64,000 nucleotides of DNA from Spiroplasma floricola 23-6 (GTDB lineage: Bacteria > Bacillota_I > Bacilli_A > Mycoplasmatales > Mycoplasmataceae): positions 124,001-188,000 of the forward strand of contig NZ_CP025057.1 in assembly GCF_002813555.1 (NCBI RefSeq), read 5' to 3'. Position 1 is the first letter of the stretch, and each line of letters starts with the position of its first letter. Below, piece after piece: positions 12,601-22,461 of the stretch. The notes beneath the pieces were generated by a model. That model was not told the origin of the DNA, searched no databases, and saw only the letters and a list, made by a program, of their open reading frames with translations. Both the position numbers and the translations under genes were made by a program.

Positions 12601-13933
12601 AAATAATGTAATTATTAAAAATAAAAATAAAATTAAATATGATGAGTCTTTAGAGTATATTCCAGTGTTAATTAATAAAAAAACTGTTTTAGAAGGTATA
12701 AAAATTGGAGATGAATTCAATTTAAATACACCATCTCAGTTTTTATCAACAGTGGATCAAAATAATCAACTAAATGTTTTAAATTCAGATTCATGAAAAT
12801 ATCAAAATGATAATTTATATTCAATGGATTTAAGTAGATTTACATATTTGAGTGATCAAAGAAATAACTTATATTTTAAAAAATCAGATAATGAATATTC
12901 AAAATATTATAATATGGCAAATATAGAACTTCATATTAGAAAAAGTTTAATGGATGATAATGCTTTATTTGAAAAAGTAAATCAAGAATACAAAGAGTAT
13001 TCAAATAAACAAAATATTTTTACTGAAAGCAGTGATAAACAATCTTATGTAGTTAAACCCTTTGATATTTATACTTATGAAAAGGATGGAATAACTCAAA
13101 AAGAAATAGGTTTAGAAACATTAATGATGGGAGGAACAAATAATTGATTTAATATAGCTTTAAAAAATGGACTATTAACAAATAAACTTGTAGATTTAAA
13201 AGGCTATAAAAAAATAAAAGTCGTTGGTATTGAGCAATTATATGATGGCAATAAATTATATATGGATCAATTGTATGCAAATAAATTAATGGGTATTAAT
13301 GAAAGTTTTGATATAAGAAAAAACTTTGAAAATGGTTCATCAATTAGCATATGAAGTAATGCAAAAATGAGTAATAATATTCAAAATGCAGATCAAATGC
13401 AAAGACTAATATTAAATACTTTCAATGGGAATAATGCTACATTAGGATTTGATAAGTATATGGATCAAGCGATAGGTTCTGCAGATTACATCAATATTAA
13501 AAAAATAGCAATGAATAATTTGATTACTTCTATTGTATCTCTTTCTGTTATATTTATTTCACTTTCGCTGATAACAGCTATTATAATTATTTATTTAATT
13601 ACAGATATGTTTGTTGGAAGATATAAAAGATTTATGAGTTATATGAGAATTCAAGGATATTCTATGAAAGAAATTAATTCAATAATGCTATGAATCTTTT
13701 TACCTATAACTATTCTTGCAGTTGTAATAGGAATACTTACTATTTTAAGTCAAATATTCTTAATAATACCTAAAGTATTATTGTCTATAAATATAGCTGT
13801 TCCAATGATTATTGGTTGAGAAGTTATTCCAATTGTATTAGTATCAGGAGTTCTAATATTTTTATTAGGATATATTGTAGTTATGTTATCTATTAAACGT
13901 ACTAAACTCTCATCTTTAATTGGAAATGAGTAG
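9635..13933 (+). CDS. Giant FtsX/MacB-type ABC permease (1432 aa)
   Basis: Membrane subunit of an ABC system with two FtsX modules. One helix lies near residues 17-38, followed by a large external domain (to ~565). Three helices (about 567-595, 617-640, 665-690) come next, then a helix near 740-760 opening the second half, a second external domain to ~1290, and three more helices (about 1295-1322, 1350-1380, 1393-1418). This 1+3+1+3 pattern is the duplicated MacB/LolCE-like arrangement. About 20 in-frame TGAs encode Trp. The start has no clear ribosome binding site and lies six bases after the lipoprotein stop, suggesting translational coupling. No ATPase gene adjoins it; one must be supplied from elsewhere. 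Confidence 0.85.
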
Positions 13934-13954
13934 TTTTAAGAAGGCATTTTTTTC

Positions 13955-13985
13955 AAAAATCACACTTAATAATGTGGTTTTTTTT
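13955..13985 (+). terminator. Terminator after the FtsX permease
   Basis: AATCACA, a nine-base loop, TGTGGTT (one T·G pair) and a long T run. Confidence 0.75.
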
Positions 13986-14013
13986 GTTTTTTTTCAAAAA
14001 AATAAAAAATTTC

Positions 14014-14043
14014 TTGCTTTTAATATTATTAATATGCTATTAT
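14014..14043 (+). promoter_or_regulatory. Promoter of the first tRNA cluster
   Basis: TTGCTT (14014-14019), 18-base spacer, then TATTAT (14038-14043) preceded by an extended TG. The predicted start is about 15 bases before tRNA-Asn. Confidence 0.6.
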
Positions 14044-14065
14044 GAATAGGTAGAAATCTATCTAT

Positions 14066-14141
14066 GGCTCTTTAGCTCAGTTGGTAGAGCAACCGGCTGT
14101 TAACCGGTTTGTCGCAGGTTCGAGTCCTGCAAGAGCCGCCA
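14066..14141 (+). tRNA. tRNA-Asn (GTT)
   Basis: Full cloverleaf: GGCTCTT pairs with AAGAGCC, the anticodon loop holds GTT, the T arm has GGTTCGAGTCC, and the encoded CCA ends at 14141. Confidence 0.95.
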
Positions 14142-14148
14142 TTTTTAT

Positions 14149-14224
14149 GGCCTGTTGGTGAAGCGGTCAACACACACGGTTTTCATCCGTGCACACACGG
14201 GTTCGAACCCCGTACAGGCTACCA
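14149..14224 (+). tRNA. tRNA-Glu (TTC)
   Basis: GGCCTGT pairs with ACAGGCT (first pair G·U). Loop TTTTCAT gives anticodon TTC. T arm GGTTCGAACCC and encoded CCA. Confidence 0.95.
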
Positions 14225-14246
14225 TTATTATTTTTATATTTTTTTT

Positions 14247-14322
14247 GGAGTGTTAGCTCAGTTGGGAGAGCTCCTGCCTTACAAGCAGGCGGTCGGCGGT
14301 TCGAGCCCGTCACACTCCACCA
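14247..14322 (+). tRNA. tRNA-Val (TAC)
   Basis: GGAGTGT/ACACTCC acceptor; loop CTTACAA gives TAC; encoded CCA. Confidence 0.95.
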
Positions 14323-14330
14323 TTTTTTTT

Positions 14331-14406
14331 GCTGATGTGGCTCAATTGGCAGAGCAACTGACTTGTAATCAGTAGGTTGTAGGTTCAAGTCCTATCATCA
14401 GCACCA
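14331..14406 (+). tRNA. tRNA-Thr (TGT)
   Basis: GCTGATG acceptor pairs with the CATCAGC 3' strand; loop CTTGTAA gives TGT; encoded CCA. Confidence 0.95.
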
Positions 14407-14419
14407 TGTAAGAAATCAT

Positions 14420-14442
14420 CAACCATAAATGGTTGTTTTTTT
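14420..14442 (+). terminator. Terminator after tRNA-Thr
   Basis: CAACCAT, loop AA, ATGGTTG and T7 close the first four-tRNA transcript. Confidence 0.8.
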
Positions 14443-14593
14443 ATTAATAAGTTTATCTATAATTTACTTATTTATAAAATAAAAATGATTTAAGCGAATA
14501 ATTTATTTAAAAAATAAAAGAATACTTATAAAATTTAAATTAAGTATTTTAATAAAATAAAAAAAATGTTATTATAAATTTGTTATTTTTAAC

Positions 14594-14669
<76 letters not shown>

Positions 14670-14674
14670 TTCAT

Positions 14675-14759
14675 CCGGAATTGGCGGAATTGGCAGACGC
14701 ACCAGACTTAGGATCTGGCGTGGTAACACGTGGGGGTTCAAGTCCCTTATTCCGGACCA
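14675..14759 (+). tRNA. tRNA-Leu (TAG)
   Basis: Class II tRNA with a long variable arm. CCGGAAT pairs with ATTCCGG; loop CTTAGGA gives anticodon TAG; encoded CCA. Confidence 0.95.
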
Positions 14760-14770
14760 TAAAGAAAGTT

Positions 14771-14792
14771 AATCACGAAAGTGATTTTTTTT
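14771..14792 (+). terminator. Terminator after tRNA-Leu
   Basis: AATCAC-GAAA-GTGATT stem with tetraloop followed by T8. Confidence 0.85.
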
Positions 14793-14907
14793 ATATTTTG
14801 GAAATATTTTTCATTTTTTAAAATTTTTATTTTTTTCCATATATATATGTGAATATTTTTATAGTGTATTATTTAATCGAAATACCAAAAGAAGGAGACA
14901 AATTGAG

Positions 14908-15936
14908 TTGTTTAAATATAAAAAATATAGATATAATTTTGTAAAAATTATTATAACAATATTGTTACTTCCGCTAATAATTTTCAAATCAAATAAAGTT
15001 TTTAGTAATTATAAGATGTTTTGTTATACTTATCCACGTTTTGGAAAATATGAATCAAAAAATGGAGAGTATAAAAATTTAGAAACTGAAACTAATTGCT
15101 TGGATTACTATTATTGAGATATAAAAAAAATGAATATTAAGCAAAACTCTTTTTCCAAACAAAATTTAAAAGAATTTTCAATTGATACATCTAAAGGTCC
15201 AATTAGCTGTTTGCAAGCAAAAAATAAAAATAGTAAAAAATGAGTTATTGGTTTACATGGATGAACAGAAGATAAGTATTTAGCTTTAAGACTTACAAGT
15301 CATTTTTACGATCAAGGTTATAATGTATTAACATTTGATTCATTTGCTCATGGAAAAACTTATGGTGAATATACTGATATTGGATTTTCCAGTGTGGAGA
15401 TAATTAACTCAATAATTAATTTTTTAAAAGCAGAAGATGATATATCAGTTATTGGTTTAATTGGAAATAGTATGGGAGCTTCAACTTCTATTCTTTATTC
15501 ACAAATTGGAAAATATAAAGTTGACTGAGTTGTAGCTGATTGTGGTTTTAGTGATATTAAAACACAATATAGATATTACGTTCAAAATAACTTTTTAAAA
15601 AAATCTTGATTATTTAATACATTTAGATTTACTTCTAAGTTTAGTAAATTGACAAAAACAAATCAAAGTAAATATAATTTACTTAAAAAAATGAGGGAAA
15701 ATAAAAATATACCTATATTTTTTATTCATGCAAAAGGAGATACTTTTATTCCTTTTGAAATGAGCTTAACTATGTTTAATAAAAAAATAAAGTTTGAGAA
15801 AGATGTAATAAGTCAATTTTGAAATCCAATCGGATCAGAGCATGTATATGTTTTAAGTGATTATAATGATGAATATATTTCAAAGACTTTATTTTTTGCA
15901 AAAGAAAGTGAAAAAAATAAAAATGAAACAAAATAA
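14908..15936 (+). CDS. Membrane-anchored alpha/beta hydrolase (342 aa)
   Basis: Serine hydrolase of the alpha/beta fold. The nucleophile elbow is GNSMGAS with S188. An aspartate in HAKGD (D278) and a histidine in GSEHVYV (H312) complete a plausible triad, and HGW near the first strands forms the oxyanion loop. A hydrophobic helix at about residues 12-27 would anchor it to the membrane. The start is TTG at 14908, chosen because a strong GAAGGAGA site lies ten bases upstream and no ATG is as well placed. The following permease gene begins inside its last codons. Substrate is unknown; esterase or acylglycerol lipase are possible. Confidence 0.8.
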
Positions 15937-17323
15937 AAAAATGGGTTTTTGAACGGTACTTGCTTTAACACTTACAGCAACTATTGGTTCAAGTGTAATA
16001 ATATCGTTTTCAAGTGTTTTTGGCTCTGTAGGGAGTAATCCACTTCTTATGATTATTGCTTGAGTAGTAGGAGGATTAATAATTCTGCCTGAAACTTTTT
16101 TAATGGTTGAACCTGCAATTTCTTTTAAAGAGAATGGAACTAATTATAGTTGATTGAAAAGATCTAATTGAAAAATAATGGCCTTTTGATTTGGATGAGT
16201 TTTAACTCTTTTTGTATCTGCATCTGCTATAGCAACTAGTTCTTTAGCATTATCTAGTATAACAGCAGCTCTTTTAAAAATTGATAATATATATTTTATA
16301 AAGTTTTTTGCTATAGCAATATTAGCTGTGATTGGTTTAACACAAATATTTATAAGAAATAGCTCACAAGTCACACAGTTTGTCTTTTTAGTTATTAAAA
16401 GTTTGCCAATTATTTTAATTCTTATCTTAGCAGTTATATTTGGAACTAGTGATAATTTATTAAATGGAAAAAATATGACTCAAGATTTAACAAAAATTTA
16501 TATGTCATCATTAATGCTAATTCCAGCTATAACTTTAACTTCATTTGCATATTCAGGAACAGAGGTTCCTACGTATGTAGCAGGAGAAATTGATAAGCCA
16601 GAAAAAACAATTCCAAAATCAATTTTAATAGGAGTAGCAGTTGTTATTGTAGTTTATCTAGTTTATATTGTTGCAATTCTTTCAATTGCAAAAAACTCTA
16701 GTGAATTAGAACAAAGTGGAATTAGTGGATTTAGTGCAATTCCAAATTGGGTTAAAATCATGTTTAATGTTCTTGCAATACTACTTTTTGCAGGATCTAT
16801 AAATTCATTTTTACTATATCAATCAAGATTAGTATATAAAATGGCAGAAGAAAAGGACTTACATAATGTCTTTTTAAAAACTAATAAATTTTCTAGTCAA
16901 CCTTATTTATCAATGTTATTACTTATGTTAGTTGCAGTATTTTATATTGTATTTAATCAAATAATAGAATTGCTAAATTATTTTGCTCTTACAGTTAGTT
17001 TACTAAAAGTTTTAATGATTACAAATGTGATTAACTTAAGAAAAAAAGATGAAAGCTATATAAAAATTTATAAACCATGAGTTTTTTGAACTTTTGTAGT
17101 TTTTGGTTATTTGACATGTTTTTTAACATTAGCAGGTTCTATAATTAATCTTGTATCAATTGTAAAAGTTGCAGGAATAGTTGAAATTTGAAAACCTCTT
17201 GTTATGATTTCTATAATTTTATTAATTTTTCCAGTAGGTTATTTAAAATTTTATTTACAAAATAAACTTGCAAATAAATCAAAAGAAGAATCAGAAAATA
17301 AAATTGAAGAAAAAAAATTATAA
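15923..17323 (+). CDS. APC-superfamily amino-acid permease (466 aa)
   Basis: Twelve-helix amino-acid/polyamine/organocation transporter of the plasma membrane. The first helix carries the unwound TIGSS segment where the family has a GxG motif. FAYSGTEVPTYVAGE and the EKTIPKSILIG block after helix 6 are typical of the APC family. The chosen ATG overlaps the hydrolase gene by 14 bases, and an in-frame ATG at 15941 is an alternative. Many TGA tryptophans are present. A terminator follows directly, so hydrolase and permease form a two-gene transcript. Substrate cannot be told from sequence. Confidence 0.85.
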
Positions 17324-17325
17324 AA

Positions 17326-17352
17326 AAAAGCAACTTTTTGTTGCTTTTTTCT
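17326..17352 (+). terminator. Terminator after the APC permease
   Basis: AAAGCAAC, T5 loop, GTTGCTTT and a T run, three bases after the stop. Confidence 0.85.
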
Positions 17353-17396
17353 TTTTAATTATATATATTCATTTTTAAGAAAAGTTTGGAGAATTT

Positions 17397-17498
17397 ATGA
17401 GAAGCATTATTTTATCAATACAAGTTAATAAAGTTTATGTGAAAAATTCAATAATTTCTCACTCTTTTCAATTTTCTAAAATATTTATATTTAATTAA
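17397..17498 (+). CDS. Possible leader peptide upstream of the uracil-type permease (33 aa)
   Basis: Short ORF beginning MRSIILSIQV with a GGAG at 17388-17391 and ending at a TAA directly before a hairpin with T7. It has no recognisable domain. Its place between a terminator and a transporter gene suggests a regulatory leader. Chance occurrence is possible, since AT-rich DNA gives few TAA-free stretches but short ones do arise. Confidence 0.35.
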   Translation: MRSIILSIQVNKVYVKNSIISHSFQFSKIFIFN

Positions 17499-17499
17499 T

Positions 17500-17525
17500 C
17501 AACCATTTTATTGGTTGTTTTTTTG
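17500..17525 (+). terminator. Terminator or attenuator before the uracil-type permease
   Basis: CAACCA, loop, TGGTTG and T7. It lies one base after the leader stop and about 20 bases before the permease ribosome binding site, so it could attenuate the permease rather than end a separate gene. Confidence 0.65.
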
Positions 17526-17556
17526 TAAATTTTTTTAGTAATAGAAGGAGAAAAAT

Positions 17557-18978
17557 ATGGTAGAAGATAAAAAAATAGATTTAGTTCTTGAACCACATCA
17601 GAGACCCAAAAACTTTGGTCAATGAGCTATTTTATCTATTCAACATGTATTTGCTATGTTTGGTGCCACTGTTTTAGTACCAATAGTTATTAGTCAAATA
17701 GCAGGTGAAGAGGTAATTAATATTTCTATGGCCTTATTTTGTTCTGGGATAGGAACATTAATTTATATAGCTTTAACAATGGCAAAAGTTCCTATTTATT
17801 TAGGAAGTAGTTTTGCTTATATGACAGTGCTTGGAGCAGGTTGAAAGCAATGACATAATTCAATTTTTATTGCTGTATTTGCAGTTGGTGTTGTTTATAT
17901 AATTATGGGATTTGTAATTCATTGAACAGGAATTAAATGAATTAAAAAAGCCTTTTCACCAATTGTAGTTGGTCCTATAATAATAACTATTGGACTTAGT
18001 GCAGTTCCAAGTGCTCTTGGAAATATTGGATTTGTAGCTGGAACAGCTACAAATAATGATGGAAGTGTTGCAAATGCATGAGGTAATTATCCTCAATGAT
18101 TGGCAATTATAATTGGTGTTGTAACATTTCTTGTAGCTACAATTTGTATGTTGAAAGCAAAGAGTTTCTTGAAAGTAATTCCAATTCTTATGGCTTTAGC
18201 AATTGGATATGTATTATGCATAATCTTGCACTTTAGTTTAATAAAAACTGATTATAATATTATTCAAACTGAATATATTACAAACACAAAAGAATGACAA
18301 TGATATCCTAGTTTTAAAAAAGTATGAGATGTAGATCCAAAAACTATTGGTCCTGCTCTTGTAGCAATTGTTCCAATATCAATGGTTACAATGGTAGAAC
18401 ATTTGGGAGATCATATAAATATTGGAACTATGACAGGAAGAGATTTTATAAAAAATCCTGGAATAAGTAAAACATTAATTGCTGATGGAGTGGCAATGAG
18501 TTTTGCAGGTTTAATTGGAGGTCCAGCAAACGCAACATATGCAGAAAACACAAGTGTTGTGGGTTTAACAAAAGTTGCAAGTGTTTGAGTAACTGGTCTT
18601 GCTGCTGTGTTTGCCATAATTATGAGTTTTATAGCTCCAATCAATCAGATAATTAGAATGATTCCAGCTCCAGTAATGGGTGGAATAAGTTTAATGCTAT
18701 TTGGAATGATTGCTTCTAATGGAATTAAAATAATGCTAGATGCAAAAGTAGATTTGAAAAATGCAAAGAATCTTGTTGTCTTATCAGTAATTTTAGCTAT
18801 CGGTGTAGGTATGTCAATAATGCAAAAAGATATTGAATTAGGTTCATTCCACATTACAGGATTATTCTTAGCAACATTTTTAGGAGTAACTTTAAATTTA
18901 TTACTTCCAAATCACGATAATGCAGGTATTTTGAGTATTTTTAAAAGAACCAAAAAGAATGATAAAAATAAAGAATAA
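17557..18978 (+). CDS. uraA: Uracil/xanthine permease, NCS2 family (473 aa)
   Basis: Proton-coupled nucleobase transporter with about 12-14 helices. NCS2 landmarks are present: EHLGDH (E281) and GGPANATYAENTSVVGLTKV (E330), which resembles UraA/PyrP more than the xanthine/urate branch. PHQRPKNFGQW near the start is also characteristic. An AGAAGGAG site at 17543-17550 sets the start. Mollicutes scavenge all nucleobases, so the role fits. A possible leader ORF and attenuator precede it and a terminator follows. Uracil as substrate is likely but not certain. Confidence 0.85.
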
Positions 18979-19061
18979 TAAATAATATATGTATAGTACT
19001 TAAAAATAATTAAGTTTTAGCAAAAATTTTAGTTAGAATCTAGAAAATAAAATAATTAAAA

Positions 19062-19092
19062 GTGATTCTTAATAAAATAGAATCATTTTTAA
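19062..19092 (+). terminator. Terminator after the uracil-type permease
   Basis: GTGATTCT, a loop of about nine bases, AGAATCAT and T4. It lies about 90 bases after the stop. Confidence 0.65.
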
Positions 19093-19126
19093 TCTATAAT
19101 TTATATTAGTAAATTGAGGTGAAAGA

Positions 19127-19960
19127 GTGAAATTAAAAGAAAATGTTCTTATTTTTTCAGACTTAGATGGAACTGCTTTGGCTAGCAATCATAAGTTTAG
19201 TGAGGAAACTAAAGAAATTGTAAGAAAAGTATATAAGAAAAATTACTATTTTATACCAGTAACAGCGAGATGCACAATGGATACATTTGAACAACAATCG
19301 ATTTATTTAGAATTAGATAAATTAAAGGGTATTGCATCGGCTAATAATGGAACTCATATATATGATTTCAAAGAAAATAAGTGAATTAGACAAGAATATA
19401 TCAGTCAAGAAACTTTAAAAGAAGTTTTTGATATTACTTTTGGAAAAGTAGGAAAATATAAAGCTCATTTTATTGGAGATGATACTTATTTTGTCTATGG
19501 ACATGGTGAAAATTCAAGATATTGAAGTGATATCATGGGAACTGAATATAAAGTTGTTCAAAATTTTAAGGATATAGATAAAAAAATAAATCACATTACT
19601 ATAATTCTTGAAAAAAATCCAAGTGATAAAAGTATTGAAGAATTTTATAAAGATTTTTCAAGTATCTTAAATGCACTTGATATAATTAAATATACAGATA
19701 GAGTTTATGAATTAGCAATTAAAGATATTCATAAAGGGTCTGTGGTTAAGGAAGTTTTAAATTATTTAGGATTAAATGAGTCAAATACAACAACAATTGG
19801 ATTTGGAGATAATTTTAATGATTTTGAACTAGCTACAAAAGTCGATATTTTTGTAGCAATGGAAAATGGTTTGCAAAAACTAAAAAACATTGCAACATTT
19901 ACAACTAAAACAAATGATGAAAATGGTGTTGCTAATTTTATTGAAAAAAATATATTATAA
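19127..19960 (+). CDS. Cof-type HAD-IIB phosphatase (277 aa)
   Basis: Cytosolic sugar-phosphate or flavin-type phosphatase of the HAD superfamily. Motif I is FSDLDGT near the N-terminus, and motif IV GFGDNFNDFELA with two aspartates is near the C-terminus. The cap between them is type C2. The start is GTG at 19127 after GAGGTG (19116-19121). It is followed by thioredoxin and a second HAD gene in the same direction with gaps of 12 and 22 bases, so the three are probably cotranscribed. Motif I is DLDGT, not the commoner DMDGT. Substrate unknown. Confidence 0.85.
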
Positions 19961-19972
19961 AGGAGAAAAAAG

Positions 19973-20278
19973 ATGGCAGTAAAAGTTATTAATACAGTAG
20001 AAGAATTTGATGAAGAAATAGCAAAAGATATAACAGTTGTTGATTTTTATGCAGAATGATGTGGACCATGTAAAATGATGGCACCAATATTTGATTTAAC
20101 TTCAGAAGAAGAACAATCAGTTAACTTTGTTAAAGTGGACACAGATAAATTACCAGAAATAGCACAAAGATATAACATTATGTCTATTCCAACTTTAATT
20201 TTGTTTAGAAGAGGCCAAGTTTCTAAACAAAATAGTGGATTTATGTCAAAAGAAATTTTAAAACAATTTATAAAATAA
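19973..20278 (+). CDS. trxA: Thioredoxin (101 aa)
   Basis: Small cytosolic dithiol-disulfide oxidoreductase that keeps protein thiols reduced with NADPH-thioredoxin reductase. The active site WCGPC is at residues 29-33, its Trp encoded by TGA. The cis-proline loop IPTLILF is intact and the length is standard. AAAGGAG lies ten bases before the ATG. It sits between two Cof-type phosphatases in one run of genes. Confidence 0.95.
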
Positions 20279-20300
20279 AAAAATAGGAGAGTTAAATAAG

Positions 20301-21116
20301 TTGATTAAGTTAATAACGCTTGATGTTGATGGAACATTAGTTAAAAGAAAGAATAAAGTCTCAAAATCAAACATAGAAGCAATTAAAGAAGCAAGAAAAC
20401 AAGGGATAAAAATTTGTATTGCAACAGGTAGGAATATAACTAGAACAGAAGGAGTGGCTAAATCAATTGGTATAGATTTAGCGCAAGAATATTTGATAAC
20501 TCTTAATGGCGGAGCAGTTTACAAGTATGATGGAAATTCTGTTCCTAATTTAATAGAGGAACATTTATTTACTTTAGAAGATTTTAAATTTATTTATGAT
20601 AAAGCTAAAGAAAATAAATTAAGTACTTTTAGTTATGCAAAAGATCCAAAAATTTCTTATGTGGTTAAAAAAAATCTATTTACATATGTTTTAAAAAAGG
20701 TTTCACATCGAAAACTTATAAAATATGATAGAAATACAATAAAAGATACTTCATATAAAATAATAGTTTATGGAAATTCAAATGGTATTGCTAAATTAAA
20801 AGAAGAAATTAAAGATAAAGAATATGAAATGTTTTCTTGAAGTTACGTACCGCATTCTTCAAATATTGAAATAAACCCAAAAGGTGTAGATAAATTATAT
20901 TCACTACAAAAAATTGCAAAAATCTATGGAATTAAACCAGAAGAAATTATGTATTTTGGAGATGGAGACAATGATAAAAGATCTTTGGATTGAGTTGGTC
21001 ATAGTGTTGCAATGGGAAACTCAAAAAAGGATTTAAAAAGTATTGTCAAAAATACAACTAAATCAAATAAAAAACATGGAGTTGCTTATTGAATAAAAAA
21101 GGAAATTTTAAAATAA
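20301..21116 (+). CDS. Cof-type HAD-IIB phosphatase, second copy (271 aa)
   Basis: HAD phosphatase with motif I LDVDGTLVKR, motif II IATGR, and motif IV FGDGDNDKRSL. The start is TTG at 20301, supported by AGGAGA ten bases upstream and by motif I beginning at residue 6. It is only distantly similar to the copy at 19127, so a recent tandem duplication is unlikely. A strong terminator follows. Substrate unknown; family members act on sugar phosphates, pyridoxal phosphate or flavin nucleotides. Confidence 0.88.
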
Positions 21117-21150
21117 AAACATTACAGATAATCATTTGTAATGTTTTTAT
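21117..21150 (+). terminator. Terminator after the HAD gene
   Basis: AAACATTACA, loop, TGTAATGTTT and T-rich tail immediately after the stop codon. Confidence 0.85.
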
Positions 21151-21183
21151 TTTTATATATTTTATAAAAAAATGAATTATATG

Positions 21184-21189
21184 TATAAT
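21184..21189 (+). promoter_or_regulatory. -10 box of the polyamine operon leader transcript
   Basis: TATAAT preceded by TATG, an extended -10. The same ATATGTATAATAA string occurs before the mgtA leader. The predicted start is about 25 bases before the leader ORF. Confidence 0.55.
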
Positions 21190-21219
21190 AATGTTATGTA
21201 AAAACAAAGGAGAGTTACT

Positions 21220-21345
21220 ATGAACTTGAGAAAAGTAATAAATATTAATCAATATTTAATTTCAGAATGATTTAACGTAGTAATTACTCGTGTTGAATGA
21301 TTCGAAAAAGTTTTAGAGACTGAAATGCTCCTCCTGATTGCGTAA
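21220..21345 (+). CDS. Leader peptide upstream of potA (41 aa)
   Basis: Short ORF with an excellent AAAGGAG at 21207-21213, starting MNLRKVININ and ending LLLIA. Two TGA codons encode Trp (both in EWF contexts), which is hard to explain for random DNA. Its TAA stop lies inside a GC-containing hairpin (21340-21366). It precedes the polyamine transporter operon by 57 bases. No known domain. I infer a regulatory leader, possibly one that senses polyamine or translation status. Confidence 0.6.
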
Positions 21346-21366
21346 TGAATTTTAATAAAATTACGC
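21340..21366 (+). promoter_or_regulatory. Hairpin across the potA leader stop codon
   Basis: GCGTAAT and ATTACGC form a 7-bp stem. An inner AATTTT/AAAATT can extend it in an alternative register. There is no immediate T run, so it is not a plain terminator. The leader's TAA is in the 5' arm. Confidence 0.6.
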
Positions 21367-21402
21367 GTTAAAAATTTAATATTTTTTAAAGGAGAACATA
21401 TT

Positions 21403-22461
21403 ATGAACAACAATAATAATATTTTAGAGATTAGAAATCTTACTAAAAGTTATGATGGAAAAGTTGTTTTAAAAGGTGTTAGTTTTAATATTAAAGAAGG
21501 AGAATTTATAACTCTTTTAGGACCCTCAGGGTGTGGAAAAACAACTACTTTAAATATTATTGGAGGAAGAGAAAAACAAGACTCTGGTGAATTACTATTT
21601 GAAGGAAAAGATTTAACTCCTATTCCAAGTAATAAAAGACAAATTAACACAATCTTTCAAAACTATGCTCTTTTCCCTCATTATGATGTTTACGATAATA
21701 TTGCTTATGGATTAAGAATTAAAAGAATGAAAGAAGATTTAATTACAAAAGAAGTAATGCAATATATTAAAAAATTTTCATTAGAAGGTATGGAAAATAA
21801 AAGAGTTCATGAATTAAGTGGTGGTCAAAAACAACGTGTGGCTATTGCAAGAGCTCTTATTTTGAAACCCAAAATTCTACTTTTAGATGAACCAATGTCA
21901 GCTCTTGATGTGCAATTAAGAAAAAGAATGCAAGATGAATTAAAAGAATTACAAGAAGAAATCGGAATTACTTTTATTTTAGTTACTCATGATCAAGAAG
22001 AGGCTTTAACACTAAGTGATAGAATTGTAGTTATGAATGATGGACAAATTCAACAAATTGGTTCACCAGAAGAAATTTATAATGAACCTGAAAACAGATG
22101 AGTTGCTAATTTTATAGGAGTTTCAAATGTAATTGATGATGGAGAATTTGTAAAAGATTTAAAAGTAAAATTTGATGGAAAAGAATTTGACTCTACTGAT
22201 AAAGGTTTTGGAGAAAATGAAACCAATATTGATATAGTTTTAAGACCAGAAGATTTACAAATATTGCCACCAAATAAAGGCTATTTTAATGGTACTGTAG
22301 AAAATATAATTTTCAAAGGTGTACATTATGAAATTACTATTAAAACAGAAAATAGATTTTATACAGTGCATACAACAGAATTTCATGATTTTGATAAAAA
22401 AGTTTCTATTAAGTGAAATCCAGAAGATTTACATGTAATGTGAAAAGAAATAGATGAATAA
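21403..22461 (+). CDS. potA: Spermidine/putrescine ABC transporter ATPase PotA (352 aa)
   Basis: Cytoplasmic ATPase of the polyamine importer. Walker [10 protein letters not shown] is at residues 40-48, signature LSGGQ at 138-142, and the Walker B sequence ends [11 protein letters not shown]. The ~110-residue C-terminal part is the regulatory TOBE-like domain (IVLRPEDLQ). AAAGGAG lies eight bases before the ATG. It overlaps potB by eight bases in an operon potA-potB-potCD. Polyamine specificity is inferred from the whole operon. Confidence 0.93.

Noticed and set aside
14109-14388. Open frames on both strands across the tRNA genes
   Set aside because: They are translations of tRNA-Asn, -Glu, -Val and -Thr; no ribosome binding site and no protein-like composition.
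17353-17556. Purine riboswitch before the uracil-type permease
   Set aside because: The conserved TATA..GTTTCTACC-type core and loop-loop elements are absent.
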